A DNA stretch of 64,000 bases from Streptosporangiaceae bacterium. GTDB taxonomy: Bacteria > Actinomycetota > Actinomycetes > Streptosporangiales > Streptosporangiaceae. Of this stretch, positions 34,248 to 42,349 are shown in pieces. A program made the translations under genes and the position numbers. Below the pieces are notes generated by a model, which made no database searches, was not told where the DNA came from, and was given only the letters and a program-made list of their open reading frames with translations. The first letter of the stretch is position 1. Each line of letters begins with the position of its first letter. Where the stretch lies: the NCBI GenBank assembly GCA_019239975.1, contig JAFAZE010000141.1:1-64000 (forward strand). Direction: 5' to 3'.

Positions 34248-35594
34248 GTGCCGGAGACAAGCGAGTTCGTGATCCGCGGCGGTCACGTGCTGACGATGGA
34301 CGAGGCCGGCGACCTGCCCGGCGCCGACGTGCACGTCCGCGGCGACCGTATCCACGCCGTCGGCCAGGCGCTGGCCGCTCAAGGGGTACCTGAAGTCGGC
34401 GCGCGCGGCATGATCGTCCTGCCCGGCTTCGTTGACACGCACTGGCACATGTGGAACACGCTGCTGCGCAGCATGTCAGGCGATGAGCCGGGATCCGGGT
34501 ACTTCCGCAATTCGGTCGAACTCGGCCGCGCGTTCCTCTCCGAGGACATCTACCAGGGAACCCGGCTGGCATGCGCCGAGGCCATCTACTCCGGGATCAC
34601 CTATGTCCACGACTGGTGCCACAACGTCCGCGACCCCGCCTGCGCCGAGTCGTCGTTGGCGGCGCTCGCCGAGTCCGGCCTGCGCGCGCGGTACTCCTAC
34701 GGCTACGCGGCCGGGCACCCCAACGACGACCCGATGGATCTCGCCGCCCTCGCCCGGATGCATGACGCGTGGGAGGCGCACGACGCGGACGGGCTGATTT
34801 CGCTCGGCATGGCCTGGCGCGGCACCGGCGGCAGCAACCCGGCGATGCGGGTGGCACCGGAGATCTACCGGCGCGAGATCGCGGCGGCGCGTGAGCTCGG
34901 CCTCCCGGTCACCGTGCACGCCAGCGGGCCGCCCGCCGCCGCCGGGCAGATCGCCGCGCTCGACCGCGAGGGCCTGCTGGGCCCGGACCTGCAGGTGGTG
35001 CACGCCAACAACGCCACCGAGGCGGAGATCGCCGCGCTGGCCAGCGCGGGCACCGCGGTGAGCATTTCCCCGTTCACCGAGCTGCTGATCGGCTACGGCC
35101 TGACCCGAACCAGGGATTTCCGGGCCGCGGGCATCCGCTGCGGCCTGTCGGCGGACACGACGATGCTGTCCGGCAACGCCGACATGTTCGCGACCATGAA
35201 GCTCACCCTCGCCGTCGAGAACGGTATCGCCCATGACGAGTTCGCGCTGACCGCGCGGCAGGTCCTCGCGCTCGCCACGATCGACGGCGCCCGCTCCATG
35301 GGCCTGGAAGCCGACATAGGATCCCTGCGCCCGGGAAAGCGCGCGGACATCATCCTGGTCTCGCCCGCCGCCCCGAACGTCGCCGTCTTCACCGACCCGG
35401 CCCGCATGCTCGTCACCGCGGCCCAGCCCGCGAACGTGGACACGGTGATCGTCGGCGGCCGCTTCCTGAAGAGAAGTGGCGCGCTCACAACGCTTGACCC
35501 CGGCCAGGTCAGCCGGGAAGCACAGGCCGCGCTCGCCAAAGTACTGCGCCGCGCCGCCGCGCCCGGAAATGTCCCGCTTCGCCCTCGCCCGTAG
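34248..35594 (+). CDS. Amidohydrolase (cytosine deaminase/TrzA-AtzA-like)
   Basis: This 448-residue metal-dependent hydrolase has the subtype III metal ligands: HxH in GFVDTHWHMW (near 65), His in LPVTVHASG (near 220), His in LQVVHANN (near 250) and Asp in GLSADTTM (near 300). It also has the usual C-terminal ATIDGARSMGLEADIGSLRPGKRADI. Members deaminate or dechlorinate heterocycles or act on related amidines; the substrate is open. GTG start. It follows the exporter by 38 bases on the same strand and may be co-transcribed. Confidence 0.85.
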   Translation: MPETSEFVIRGGHVLTMDEAGDLPGADVHVRGDRIHAVGQALAAQGVPEVGARGMIVLPGFVDTHWHMWNTLLRSMSGDEPGSGYFRNSVELGRAFLSEDIYQGTRLACAEAIYSGITYVHDWCHNVRDPACAESSLAALAESGLRARYSYGYAAGHPNDDPMDLAALARMHDAWEAHDADGLISLGMAWRGTGGSNPAMRVAPEIYRREIAAARELGLPVTVHASGPPAAAGQIAALDREGLLGPDLQVVHANNATEAEIAALASAGTAVSISPFTELLIGYGLTRTRDFRAAGIRCGLSADTTMLSGNADMFATMKLTLAVENGIAHDEFALTARQVLALATIDGARSMGLEADIGSLRPGKRADIILVSPAAPNVAVFTDPARMLVTAAQPANVDTVIVGGRFLKRSGALTTLDPGQVSREAQAALAKVLRRAAAPGNVPLRPRP

Positions 35595-35605
35595 CGCGCC
35601 ACCGT

Positions 35606-35745
35606 ACCCGCCCTCCTATCCGCCCCTCCTATCCGCCCCTCCTATCCGCCCCGCTTACCCACCCCGCTTACCCGCCCCTCCTATCCGCCCCGCTTACCCA
35701 CCCCTCCCATCCGCCCCGCTTACCCACCCCGCTTACCCGCCCCTC
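35606..35745. repeat. Intergenic minisatellite, 11-base units
   Basis: About a dozen CT-rich units alternate between CCTCCTATCCG-like and CCCGCTTACCC-like forms in tandem, directly after the amidohydrolase stop. The units are too short and uneven for a CRISPR array and have no spacers. It looks like a slippage-grown minisatellite. Confidence 0.8.
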
Positions 35746-35773
35746 CCTGCAGAGGGGATAAAACGGACAGCCA

Positions 35774-35847
35774 CCATGATCGTGGAAGCGCCGGGTCGAA
35801 TACGGCACCCCCGTTTCCGTGATCACGAGGTGTGGTGCTGATGTGAC
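35774..35847 (+). repeat. Dispersed palindromic repeat, family 2, copy A
   Basis: The element has arms ATGATCGTGGAA and TTCCGTGATCAC around a centre CGGGTCGAATACGGCACC and a right flank TGTGGTGCTGATGTGAC. Related copies occur at 39572-39616 and, reversed, at 61441-61516. It sits in a 500-base non-coding gap. Confidence 0.6.
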
Positions 35848-36093
35848 GGATTGGGCCGCCGAACGCCGCTACCGGCGCGACTGTCGTTGCTGCCGTTGCC
35901 TCCGCGATAGGCGGTTCGTGTTGCGCGGTTCGTGGTGCGTGGTGCGTGGTGCGCGTTGCGTGTGCGTGGTGCCGCGGTACGCGATGCATGGCGGCGATGC
36001 AGCAGACGTGGCCCGGCGATATGCCCGAACCGCACAGTGCGGCGAGACGACCGGCACAGTCGACGATCCCCGAAGCCGGACTACGAAGCCGGA
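35848..36093. other. Non-coding stretch with GT-rich repeats
   Basis: The stretch contains degenerate tandem units of TGGTGCG around 35920-35985. The open frames across it are compositional. No gene supported. Confidence 0.35.
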
Positions 36094-38340
36094 CTACGGC
36101 TGATCCTCCGGAGGCGGTGCGTGCTCCACCTCCTCAACGGTGCTGGTGAGGAAGATCCACACCTGGGAAGCGCCGGACCTGCTGGGATGCGGGCGGGTCC
36201 CAGTGCGCCATCCGTACCCCTCCGGGCCGAGGATCTCCAGCAAGGCGGGCCGGACGACGGTACGCGCCCACTGAAAGCGGTCGCCGACGACCTCCTCCGG
36301 CGGTGCCGCCTCCGCGAGCCGGGCTTGCACCCACCCCCACGGCACGCCCTGGCCGCTGGCCAGGCGCTGCCCGAACTCGTCGCGCTTGCGCAGCGCCGCG
36401 ATCGCCGCCTCGCGGTAGGCCCGCTCGGCATCTACGCGCTCGCCGGCCTCAGCCCGCCCGCCGGCCTCCGCCCGCCCGCCGGCCTCTGCCCGCCCGCCGG
36501 CCTCAGCTCGCTCGCCGGCCTCTGCCCGCCCGCCGGCCTCAGCCCGCCCGCGCCCGCCCGCCCGTTCCACCGCCTCGCGGAACTGCCGCCGCAGCCGCGC
36601 GGCGTAGACGTCCAGCGCCCCGCCCGTGTAGCCGCGATCGCGCAGATCCCGGTGCTCCGCCTCAAAGCTGAGCACGCGCACCGGCAGCGGATACGGCCGC
36701 GCGTGCCGGTCGGTTCCCGGCGCGCTGGACCAGAACACGCCGTGCCCGACCAGCGGCTCGTTCAGCAGCGCGGCCAGCAGGTCGTCGGAGAAATGCGCGT
36801 TGGCGCGCTTGAGCGCGGTCAGGTCACCCGCGGACAGCAGGTGGAAGACGAAGAAGTTGTCGCCCTGGCTGAGCAGCTCCGGCGGGATGCTTCCCGGCTG
36901 CTGGGTGACGAGCACCGCGCCGAGCCCGTACTTGCGCCCCTCCTTGACCCACGAGACGAACGGCCCCTCCTCACCGCCAAAGGACGCCCCGGAAAGCATC
37001 GTCTGCGCCTCCTCCACCACCGCTATCACCGGGATCGAACGCGGCGACGCCTTGGTGAACTCGGCCTGATTGTGCGCGAAGATGTCGGCGAGGACGATCC
37101 CGGCCAGGTGCAGGCCCCGCTCGCCGCGCATCTGGGAGATGTCCACGACGCACAGCTTTCCCGCCGCCAGCGCGGTCTTCAGCGCGCGCAGCATCTGGCT
37201 GGTCGGGTCGTGCAGCGCGTCCACGACGCGCACCATGTTGCCGATGATCGCGTTGGTCTGCTGCTCCTCGTTCGCCGGCTTGATGCCGCAGATCCTGCGG
37301 ATCTCGGCGGGGTCGACGTCGTAGCGGTGCTCGCTGACCAGGTCCACCAGCCGGGCCCACCGTTCGGCACCGAGCCCCTTGAGCTTGATGACGTTCTGCT
37401 GGTCCTGGCGCTCGGCCGGCAGCGCGATGCCGAGCACGCGCGCCGCCGGAAGCTGCCGTATGTCCAGCTTCACCTGGTCCACCTCGAAAGACCGGTACAA
37501 AGCGCTCGGCGCCTGCTGGCTTGTGAACACCACGAGCCGGTCGGCCAGCGCGGGCACGTCGCACAGCCCCGGGCGCCCGGAGGCGTCGGGCCAGAAGTAC
37601 TCGCCGTCCGGGTCGAAGATGATCGTCCCGACACCCGCCGGGCCGCCGCGCAGCCGCAGCACCGGGTCGGTCGCGTACAGCCGCGAGAACAGCAGCTTGA
37701 TCAGGTTGGACTTGCCGAACCCCGCGCGGGCGAAGACGAAACTGCGGCGCGAGACAAGCTGCGTCACCTGAAACCGGGGCAAAATCGGCGGCCGCAGAAG
37801 GACCATCCAGTCCTCCGTCGCGGCGCGTGGGTCATCGCCCGCGTAGACGAACTCGCCGAACGCGAGGAACCCGATCTCGGCGGCCGAAGGATCGCTGTCT
37901 GTCGCGCTGGCGACGTCCGCGAGAACCTCGTCCGAGCACAGCGCCACCTTCGCGCCGACATGCGGCAGCCGCCGGTGCGACGGCACGAAGATCAGCTTGT
38001 CCCCGTCCACTCGCTCGACGCCGAGCACCCGGATGTCGACCCGGTACTTGAGGTACTGATCCCGCAGCTCGTCGGGGATCGGACGGTCGTCGCGGACCGC
38101 CCGGATCGCGTAGTCCTCGCCGATGGGGGAGACCAGCCTGCCCTCGGCGGCGATGGATGTGATCCTGCCGAGCACGGCCTCGTCTTCGTGCTCGAGCTGG
38201 ACGAGGACGAACTGCCCGTGCATCGGGATCGACTGCAGCGAGTCCCGGTACGGCAGCACGAGGTCCGCGTGGAACTCCATCCCGCTGTCGGAGAAACCCC
38301 GGAAGACGCCGACGACGTGCTCGCGGCCGAACAGCTTCAC
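36094..38340 (-). CDS. herA: HerA-type DNA translocase ATPase
   Basis: This 748-residue protein starts at a GTG that overlaps the nurA stop (GTGA) and has GGAGG. It shows an N-terminal HAS-barrel-like region, Walker A ARAGFGKSN (204-212), IIFDPDGEYFW (240-250), Walker B IPVIAVVEEAQ (436-446), the conserved VTQQPGSIP (478-486) and a C-terminal arm. HerA forms hexamers that pump double-stranded DNA and feed the NurA nuclease, in end resection or in phage defence. Residues near 590-635 form a RAEAGG-type repeat encoded by a minisatellite, probably a flexible linker. Confidence 0.85.
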   Translation of the reverse strand: MKLFGREHVVGVFRGFSDSGMEFHADLVLPYRDSLQSIPMHGQFVLVQLEHEDEAVLGRITSIAAEGRLVSPIGEDYAIRAVRDDRPIPDELRDQYLKYRVDIRVLGVERVDGDKLIFVPSHRRLPHVGAKVALCSDEVLADVASATDSDPSAAEIGFLAFGEFVYAGDDPRAATEDWMVLLRPPILPRFQVTQLVSRRSFVFARAGFGKSNLIKLLFSRLYATDPVLRLRGGPAGVGTIIFDPDGEYFWPDASGRPGLCDVPALADRLVVFTSQQAPSALYRSFEVDQVKLDIRQLPAARVLGIALPAERQDQQNVIKLKGLGAERWARLVDLVSEHRYDVDPAEIRRICGIKPANEEQQTNAIIGNMVRVVDALHDPTSQMLRALKTALAAGKLCVVDISQMRGERGLHLAGIVLADIFAHNQAEFTKASPRSIPVIAVVEEAQTMLSGASFGGEEGPFVSWVKEGRKYGLGAVLVTQQPGSIPPELLSQGDNFFVFHLLSAGDLTALKRANAHFSDDLLAALLNEPLVGHGVFWSSAPGTDRHARPYPLPVRVLSFEAEHRDLRDRGYTGGALDVYAARLRRQFREAVERAGGRGRAEAGGRAEAGERAEAGGRAEAGGRAEAGGRAEAGERVDAERAYREAAIAALRKRDEFGQRLASGQGVPWGWVQARLAEAAPPEEVVGDRFQWARTVVRPALLEILGPEGYGWRTGTRPHPSRSGASQVWIFLTSTVEEVEHAPPPEDQP
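36430..36565 (-). repeat. 18-bp coding minisatellite within herA
   Basis: About seven 18-base units encode GRAEAG or ERAEAG hexapeptides in tandem, giving an Ala/Glu/Gly/Arg-rich linker. Small differences between units are mostly silent. Unit number is likely to vary between strains. Confidence 0.8.
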
Positions 38341-39461
38341 GCGTACCTCCGTGCCGCCACGTCGGTGGTCAGCCGCAGCGCGTCCACCACGTGCGCGCGT
38401 TCTCGCCCGACCAGCTCCCGCACCGCGTCCACCAGGCTGTTCTCGACGATCTCCACGTCGAGGTCGGCGACCCGCGAGTGCGCGTCGGCCTCCTGCAGGC
38501 TCAGCGGGTAGAACGGAACCGGGAAACCGGCGGACGCGTCCGCCTGCAGGTAACCGAAGATCGTCTGCGCGTCCGCGGCCTGCCACGCCAGCACATCGGC
38601 GGTCCACACCGGGTCGCCGGAACGGGCGCCGAACCGGACGAAGTACATCTCGCCGATGTTGGACCTCGCCGTCGCGCCTTCCGCGGCACTCACGGGACCG
38701 CGCACGTAGTCGTTCCAGCGGTAGACGTCCTCCTGCAGGTGAGCGGGAACCCTGACGAAGCAGGGAGTGCCCCGGTCGAAGATTCCCGCCAGCGACATGG
38801 CGAGACGGTACCTGTCGAGCACCGCCGTCCGTTTGGCAAGACCTGCGAGCCATACCCGGCGCCGGTCCTCGCGGGCGACGCGGTCGATCGCCGTCCCCAT
38901 CAGCCGCCCCAGCCTGATCAGCAGGTCGCCGGCGAACACCTTGGTCCGCAGCAGCCCGTCATGCACCACGAGCGTGTCAGCCGCGAAGTCGTGGTAGCAC
39001 ACCAGGTCATACAGCGTGGCCCACTCGCACAGCTCCCGGTACGACTCCACCCACCGCGGCGACCGCCCCGACAGCACCGGCGACAGCCCGCGCAGGTCGC
39101 TGACCCCGAGATCCGCCATCATCCGGCCGAGCACGCTGCGGGGGCGCCCGGCGTCCAGGTGCGCACGGCTGAGCTCACCGATGTCCGAGGCCGGCGACAC
39201 CACGTCCAGAAAAAGCTCCTTGCCCTGGGAGTCCACGATCCGGACGATCTGCAGCGCGAACGGGTTGAAGGTGACCGCGTTGTTGCCGCCGTCCGCCGCC
39301 GTCAGCGCCACCGAAGTCGCCGACCGCGGCCTGATCGGCCGCACGCCGCCGGCCATCTCGCGCGCCTGCGCGACCAGATCGTCAAGCACCGCCTTGTCCC
39401 GTCCCGCCTGGGCACGGATCCGCCTCCGGAGCTCAGGAAGCTGCTCGGGAAGAAACATCAC
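38337..39461 (-). CDS. nurA: NurA-domain nuclease, partner of HerA
   Basis: This 374-residue protein has the NurA opening: a helical start, then VALTAADGGNNAVTFNP (51-67) with the metal-ligand Asp of the RNase-H-like fold and FALQIVRIVDSQG; further acidic positions include HDGLLRTK and PCFVRVP. It is coupled to herA by GTGA, and the gene pair forms an operon. NurA degrades DNA ends with 5'-3' polarity when bound to HerA. GGAGG precedes the ATGATG start. Confidence 0.75.
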   Translation of the reverse strand: MMFLPEQLPELRRRIRAQAGRDKAVLDDLVAQAREMAGGVRPIRPRSATSVALTAADGGNNAVTFNPFALQIVRIVDSQGKELFLDVVSPASDIGELSRAHLDAGRPRSVLGRMMADLGVSDLRGLSPVLSGRSPRWVESYRELCEWATLYDLVCYHDFAADTLVVHDGLLRTKVFAGDLLIRLGRLMGTAIDRVAREDRRRVWLAGLAKRTAVLDRYRLAMSLAGIFDRGTPCFVRVPAHLQEDVYRWNDYVRGPVSAAEGATARSNIGEMYFVRFGARSGDPVWTADVLAWQAADAQTIFGYLQADASAGFPVPFYPLSLQEADAHSRVADLDVEIVENSLVDAVRELVGRERAHVVDALRLTTDVAARRYA

Positions 39462-39571
39462 GCCTCCGGAACGACGCCACTAGCCATATGTGTATTCAGA
39501 CTGCCGCACACAGTGATATGCGGCGATGAACGCGGGCCCATAATTTCCACCATCCAACAGCCGCGAACGCC

Positions 39572-39616
39572 TTGGTGGAAACCCGGGTGCCGAATACGAC
39601 CCGTAATATCCACGAC
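39572..39616 (-). repeat. Dispersed palindromic repeat, family 2, copy B
   Basis: On the minus strand this reads TCGTGGATATTACGGGTCGT then ATTCGGCACCCGGGTTTCC, matching the core of copy A at 35774-35847. It lies in the promoter-side gap upstream of nurA. Flanking homology is weaker than between copies A and C. Confidence 0.5.
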
Positions 39617-39656
39617 ACCGTAACCCCGGGCGTCATCGTGGAAAGAAAGGGCCCCC

Positions 39657-39858
39657 CTGACGCCCACCCCAGTCCCATCAGCCCCAAAGGGCACGCAATG
39701 CCCGCTTGCTCCGCCGTCGCGCCGGGGAGGGGCCTCCGGCACCGGGCGCCGCGCCGCCTGACGCCGCCCCAGTCCCATCAGCCCCGCAGGACACGCAAAG
39801 GCCCGCTTGTCCCGCCAGGGAGGGGCCTCCGGCGCCGGCCGCCGCGCCGGGCGCCTCT
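39657..39858. repeat. Tandem duplication of a 101-bp intergenic unit
   Basis: Two adjacent units start CTGACGCC at 39657 and 39758 and share CCCCAGTCCCATCAGCCCC, ACACGCAA-like and GGGAGGGGCCTCCGG blocks with moderate divergence. GGGGAGGGGCCTCCGG contains a GGAGG/CCTCC stem. The rest of the 39462-39879 gap has no gene. Confidence 0.65.
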
Positions 39859-39879
39859 GGCGCCGGCCGCGGGCCGGGG

Positions 39880-40404
39880 CTACTCCGCCCGCATCACCAG
39901 GCAGCTGCTGGTCGCGGTGACGTGCACCTTGCCCGCGGCGTCGGTGATCCGCGCCTCGGCGAGGGCCGTGCGCCGGCCGAGGTGGACGACCGTGCCCTCG
40001 GCGGTGATCGGGCCGGTGTCGACCGTGACCGGCCGCAGGAACTTCACCGACAGGTCGAGGCTCGTGTAGAAGACGCCCGCGGGCAGCATCGTGTGCACGG
40101 CGCAGCCACATGCGGAGTCGAGCATGGTCGCGAACACGCCGCCGTGCACGGTGCCCAGCGGGTTGTAGTGGAATTCCCGCGGTGTCAGCCGGAACGCGGC
40201 CCGCCCCTCCCCGAAAGAAACGGCGTCGAAGTCCAGCGCCCGCATGACCGGCGGCGGCGGGATCCGGCCCTCGGCGATCGCGGCGAAGAACTCGGCCCCG
40301 CTCAGGCCCGCTCCCGCGCTGGCGATCGCGACCGGGTCGGACCACGAGAACGTGCGCTGCCGCTGCTCGATGTCCGGCCGCTGGGTTTCCGGCGCTGTCG
40401 TCAT
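39880..40404 (-). CDS. PaaI-family hotdog-fold thioesterase
   Basis: The protein has 174 residues from ATG 40404 (GTG 40413 is possible). It has a hotdog domain with the PaaI signature PLGTVHGGVFATMLDSACGC, where HGG and the following Asp/Ser line the active site, then VKFLRPVTVDTGPITAEGTV and AEARITDAAGKVHVTATS. It hydrolyses acyl-CoA or aryl-CoA thioesters in the cytoplasm. It is divergent from an HxlR regulator across 60 bases, so shared control is likely. Confidence 0.85.
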   Translation of the reverse strand: MTTAPETQRPDIEQRQRTFSWSDPVAIASAGAGLSGAEFFAAIAEGRIPPPPVMRALDFDAVSFGEGRAAFRLTPREFHYNPLGTVHGGVFATMLDSACGCAVHTMLPAGVFYTSLDLSVKFLRPVTVDTGPITAEGTVVHLGRRTALAEARITDAAGKVHVTATSSCLVMRAE

Positions 40405-40464
40405 GCCCACCACGCTAGAGCATCTAGGTTTCTAAAAGCAACCCAGCGCGCGTACGATGCCGTC

Positions 40465-40956
40465 ATGAGGCCGTACAGCGCCTACGACAGCGACACCTGC
40501 TCGATCGCCAGGACCCTCGCCCTCATCGGCGACCGCTGGACGCTGCTGGTGCTGCGCGACGTCGCCAACGGCGTCCGGCGCTTCGATGAGCTCGCCAGCC
40601 ACCTGGGCATCGCCCGCAACGTTCTGTCCAGCAGGCTCGCCCGCCTGGCACAGGCCGGCCTCGTCGAGCGCACGGCGTACCGCGAACCCGGCGAGCGCGA
40701 GCGGCACGAGTACCGGCTCAGCGGCCCCGGCCGCGAGCTGATCCCGATCCTGCTGGCCTTCATGGACTGGGGCGACCGCAACCTCGCCGGCCCCGAAGGG
40801 CCGCCGGCCGTGATCCGGCACGCCGGCTGCGGCGCGCGGATCAGGGTCGCGCTGACCTGCGAGGAAGGGCATGAGCTTGGCGAAAGGCCGAGGCTGCGGA
40901 TGGAGCCGGGCCCGGGCAGCAAGGTGCGGTCTTCAGGTTTACCGAACGGACGGTGA
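40465..40956 (+). CDS. HxlR-family regulator
   Basis: This 163-residue protein has the HxlR winged helix: SCTIA-like start DTCSIARTLALIGDRWTLLV, LRDVANGVRRFDELASHLGI, ARNVLSSRLARLAQAGLVER and YRLSGPGRELIPIL. The Cys near residue 10 is the usual redox/electrophile-sensing position of this family. It is divergent from the thioesterase gene and probably controls it. Confidence 0.87.
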   Translation: MRPYSAYDSDTCSIARTLALIGDRWTLLVLRDVANGVRRFDELASHLGIARNVLSSRLARLAQAGLVERTAYREPGERERHEYRLSGPGRELIPILLAFMDWGDRNLAGPEGPPAVIRHAGCGARIRVALTCEEGHELGERPRLRMEPGPGSKVRSSGLPNGR

Positions 40957-41102
40957 CGCTTCCCGCGCGATCGCGGCGACCCGCCGGGCTGTCGGGACCG
41001 CAGGCCGGCGCCGCGCGTTTTTGGTCTCCGCACCATGGATCCCGGCCAGAACGCACGGAAACATACGCCTCAGACGGCTGCTCAGGCGAAAAGGACAGCG
41101 AA

Positions 41103-41233
41103 ATGCCGATGCCCAGCGCACTGGAGATCGCACGGCGGGCCACGCTCAAGCCGGTCACCGAGATCGCGGAGGACATCGGGATACCGCCGTGGCTGATGGA
41201 GCCGTACGGGGAGTACGTGGCGGTCGCGCGATC
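41103..41233 (+). pseudogene. fhs: N-terminal remnant of formate-tetrahydrofolate ligase
   Basis: The frame starts MPMPSALEIARRATLKPVTE and continues IAEDIGIPPWLMEPYGEY, the conserved first 40 residues of formate-THF ligase. Homology stops at about 41230, where the end of the opposite-strand MetE-like gene begins; the ATP-binding P-loop and everything after it are missing. The remainder was probably deleted when the MetE-like gene arrived. Confidence 0.72.
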
Positions 41234-42349
41234 TCAGCCCCAGGCCTTGCGGGCGGTGCTGACGACGAGCTCGAGCTTGCGGCGCTCCTCGTCAACGGTC
41301 AGCACGTTGCCGCGGGCGGTGGACGCGAACCCGCACTGCGGGCTGAGCGCCAGGTCGCCGGCCGCCACGTACCGCGTCGCCTCCTCGATGTGGCGCAGCA
41401 GGTCGTCCTCGGACTCGAGCTGCGGCACTTTCGACGAGATCAGCCCGAGCACGACGGTCGTGCCCGGCCGGACGAACCGCAGCGGCTCGAAGCCGCCGGC
41501 CCGCTCCGTGTCGTACTCGAGCAGGAACCGGTCCACGCCCACCTCGCCGAACAGCCGCTCCGCGACCGGCTCGTAGCTGCCGCTCGCCATCCAGGCGCTG
41601 CGGTTGTTGCCGCGGCATATGTGCATGCCGATGGTGACGCCGGGGTCCTTCCGCCGGACCGCCCGGACTATCTCGCTGTCCGCGGCGATCACGGCGTCGA
41701 GGATGGCGTCGGGCGGCACCTCGCCCAGACCCGTGTTCGCGCGGAAGGCCGCGTCGATCACCTGGTTATAGCTGAGGGAGTCGAGCTGGATCCACCGCAC
41801 GCCCAGGTCGATCAGCTCGCCGATCTCCGCGATCTGCAGCTCGACGAGGTCATGCACCAGGTCGGCGGGCGACGGGTACGCCTGGTTGCTGACCCCCGGC
41901 CGCCACAGCATCCCGCCCATGGAGGCGCTCATCATCGTGATCTTGAACGCGCCCGGCGCGTGCTGTGCGAGGAACTCCGCCTCGGCCTTCATGAGCGTTC
42001 CCTTGCGGGTCACCGTGCTGGTGGCCGCCACCGCCTCGAAGTCGGTCTCCTCCTCCGGCGGGTCGCCGCCCTCGCGGTGCCACGGCACCGGATAGAGCTG
42101 AACCGGCGTCACACCGCCGGTCGACTCGAGCAGCGCGGCCATCCAGGTGTCGCGCCGCATCTCGCCCTCCGTGAAGACCTCGATGCCCGCCTGACGCTGC
42201 AGCTCGATCGCCTCGAGGGCGGCACGGTCCTGGAGTGCGCGCAGCTCGTCGTCGGGCAGCTCGCCCCGCTTGCTGGCCGCCCGCGCCTCCAGCAGCCAGC
42301 CCGGCCGGAGCAGGCTGCCAACGTGCTCGGCGTGATACTCCCTCGTCAT
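41234..42349 (-). CDS. Cobalamin-independent methionine synthase-like protein (short MetE family)
   Basis: This 371-residue protein starts MTREYHAEHVGSLLRPGWLL and has EGEMRRDTWM, RWIQLDSLSYN, IGMHICRGNN and LALSPQCGFAST, the pattern of the short MetE-like (UROD/MetE fold) proteins in which His and Cys hold the catalytic zinc (HIC and the Cys in PQCGF). They move a methyl group to a thiol; the donor and acceptor are uncertain and may not be folate and homocysteine. An AAGGACGG site precedes ATG. It ends against a truncated fhs gene. Confidence 0.82.
   Translation of the reverse strand: MTREYHAEHVGSLLRPGWLLEARAASKRGELPDDELRALQDRAALEAIELQRQAGIEVFTEGEMRRDTWMAALLESTGGVTPVQLYPVPWHREGGDPPEEETDFEAVAATSTVTRKGTLMKAEAEFLAQHAPGAFKITMMSASMGGMLWRPGVSNQAYPSPADLVHDLVELQIAEIGELIDLGVRWIQLDSLSYNQVIDAAFRANTGLGEVPPDAILDAVIAADSEIVRAVRRKDPGVTIGMHICRGNNRSAWMASGSYEPVAERLFGEVGVDRFLLEYDTERAGGFEPLRFVRPGTTVVLGLISSKVPQLESEDDLLRHIEEATRYVAAGDLALSPQCGFASTARGNVLTVDEERRKLELVVSTARKAWG

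Noticed and set aside
35606-35745. CRISPR array
   Set aside because: Units are about 11 bases, uneven and without unique spacers; no cas genes nearby.
35932-38511. An 859-residue open frame on the plus strand
   Set aside because: It is the antisense shadow of herA, Arg/His/Pro-rich with no domain; herA has Walker motifs and a coupled start.
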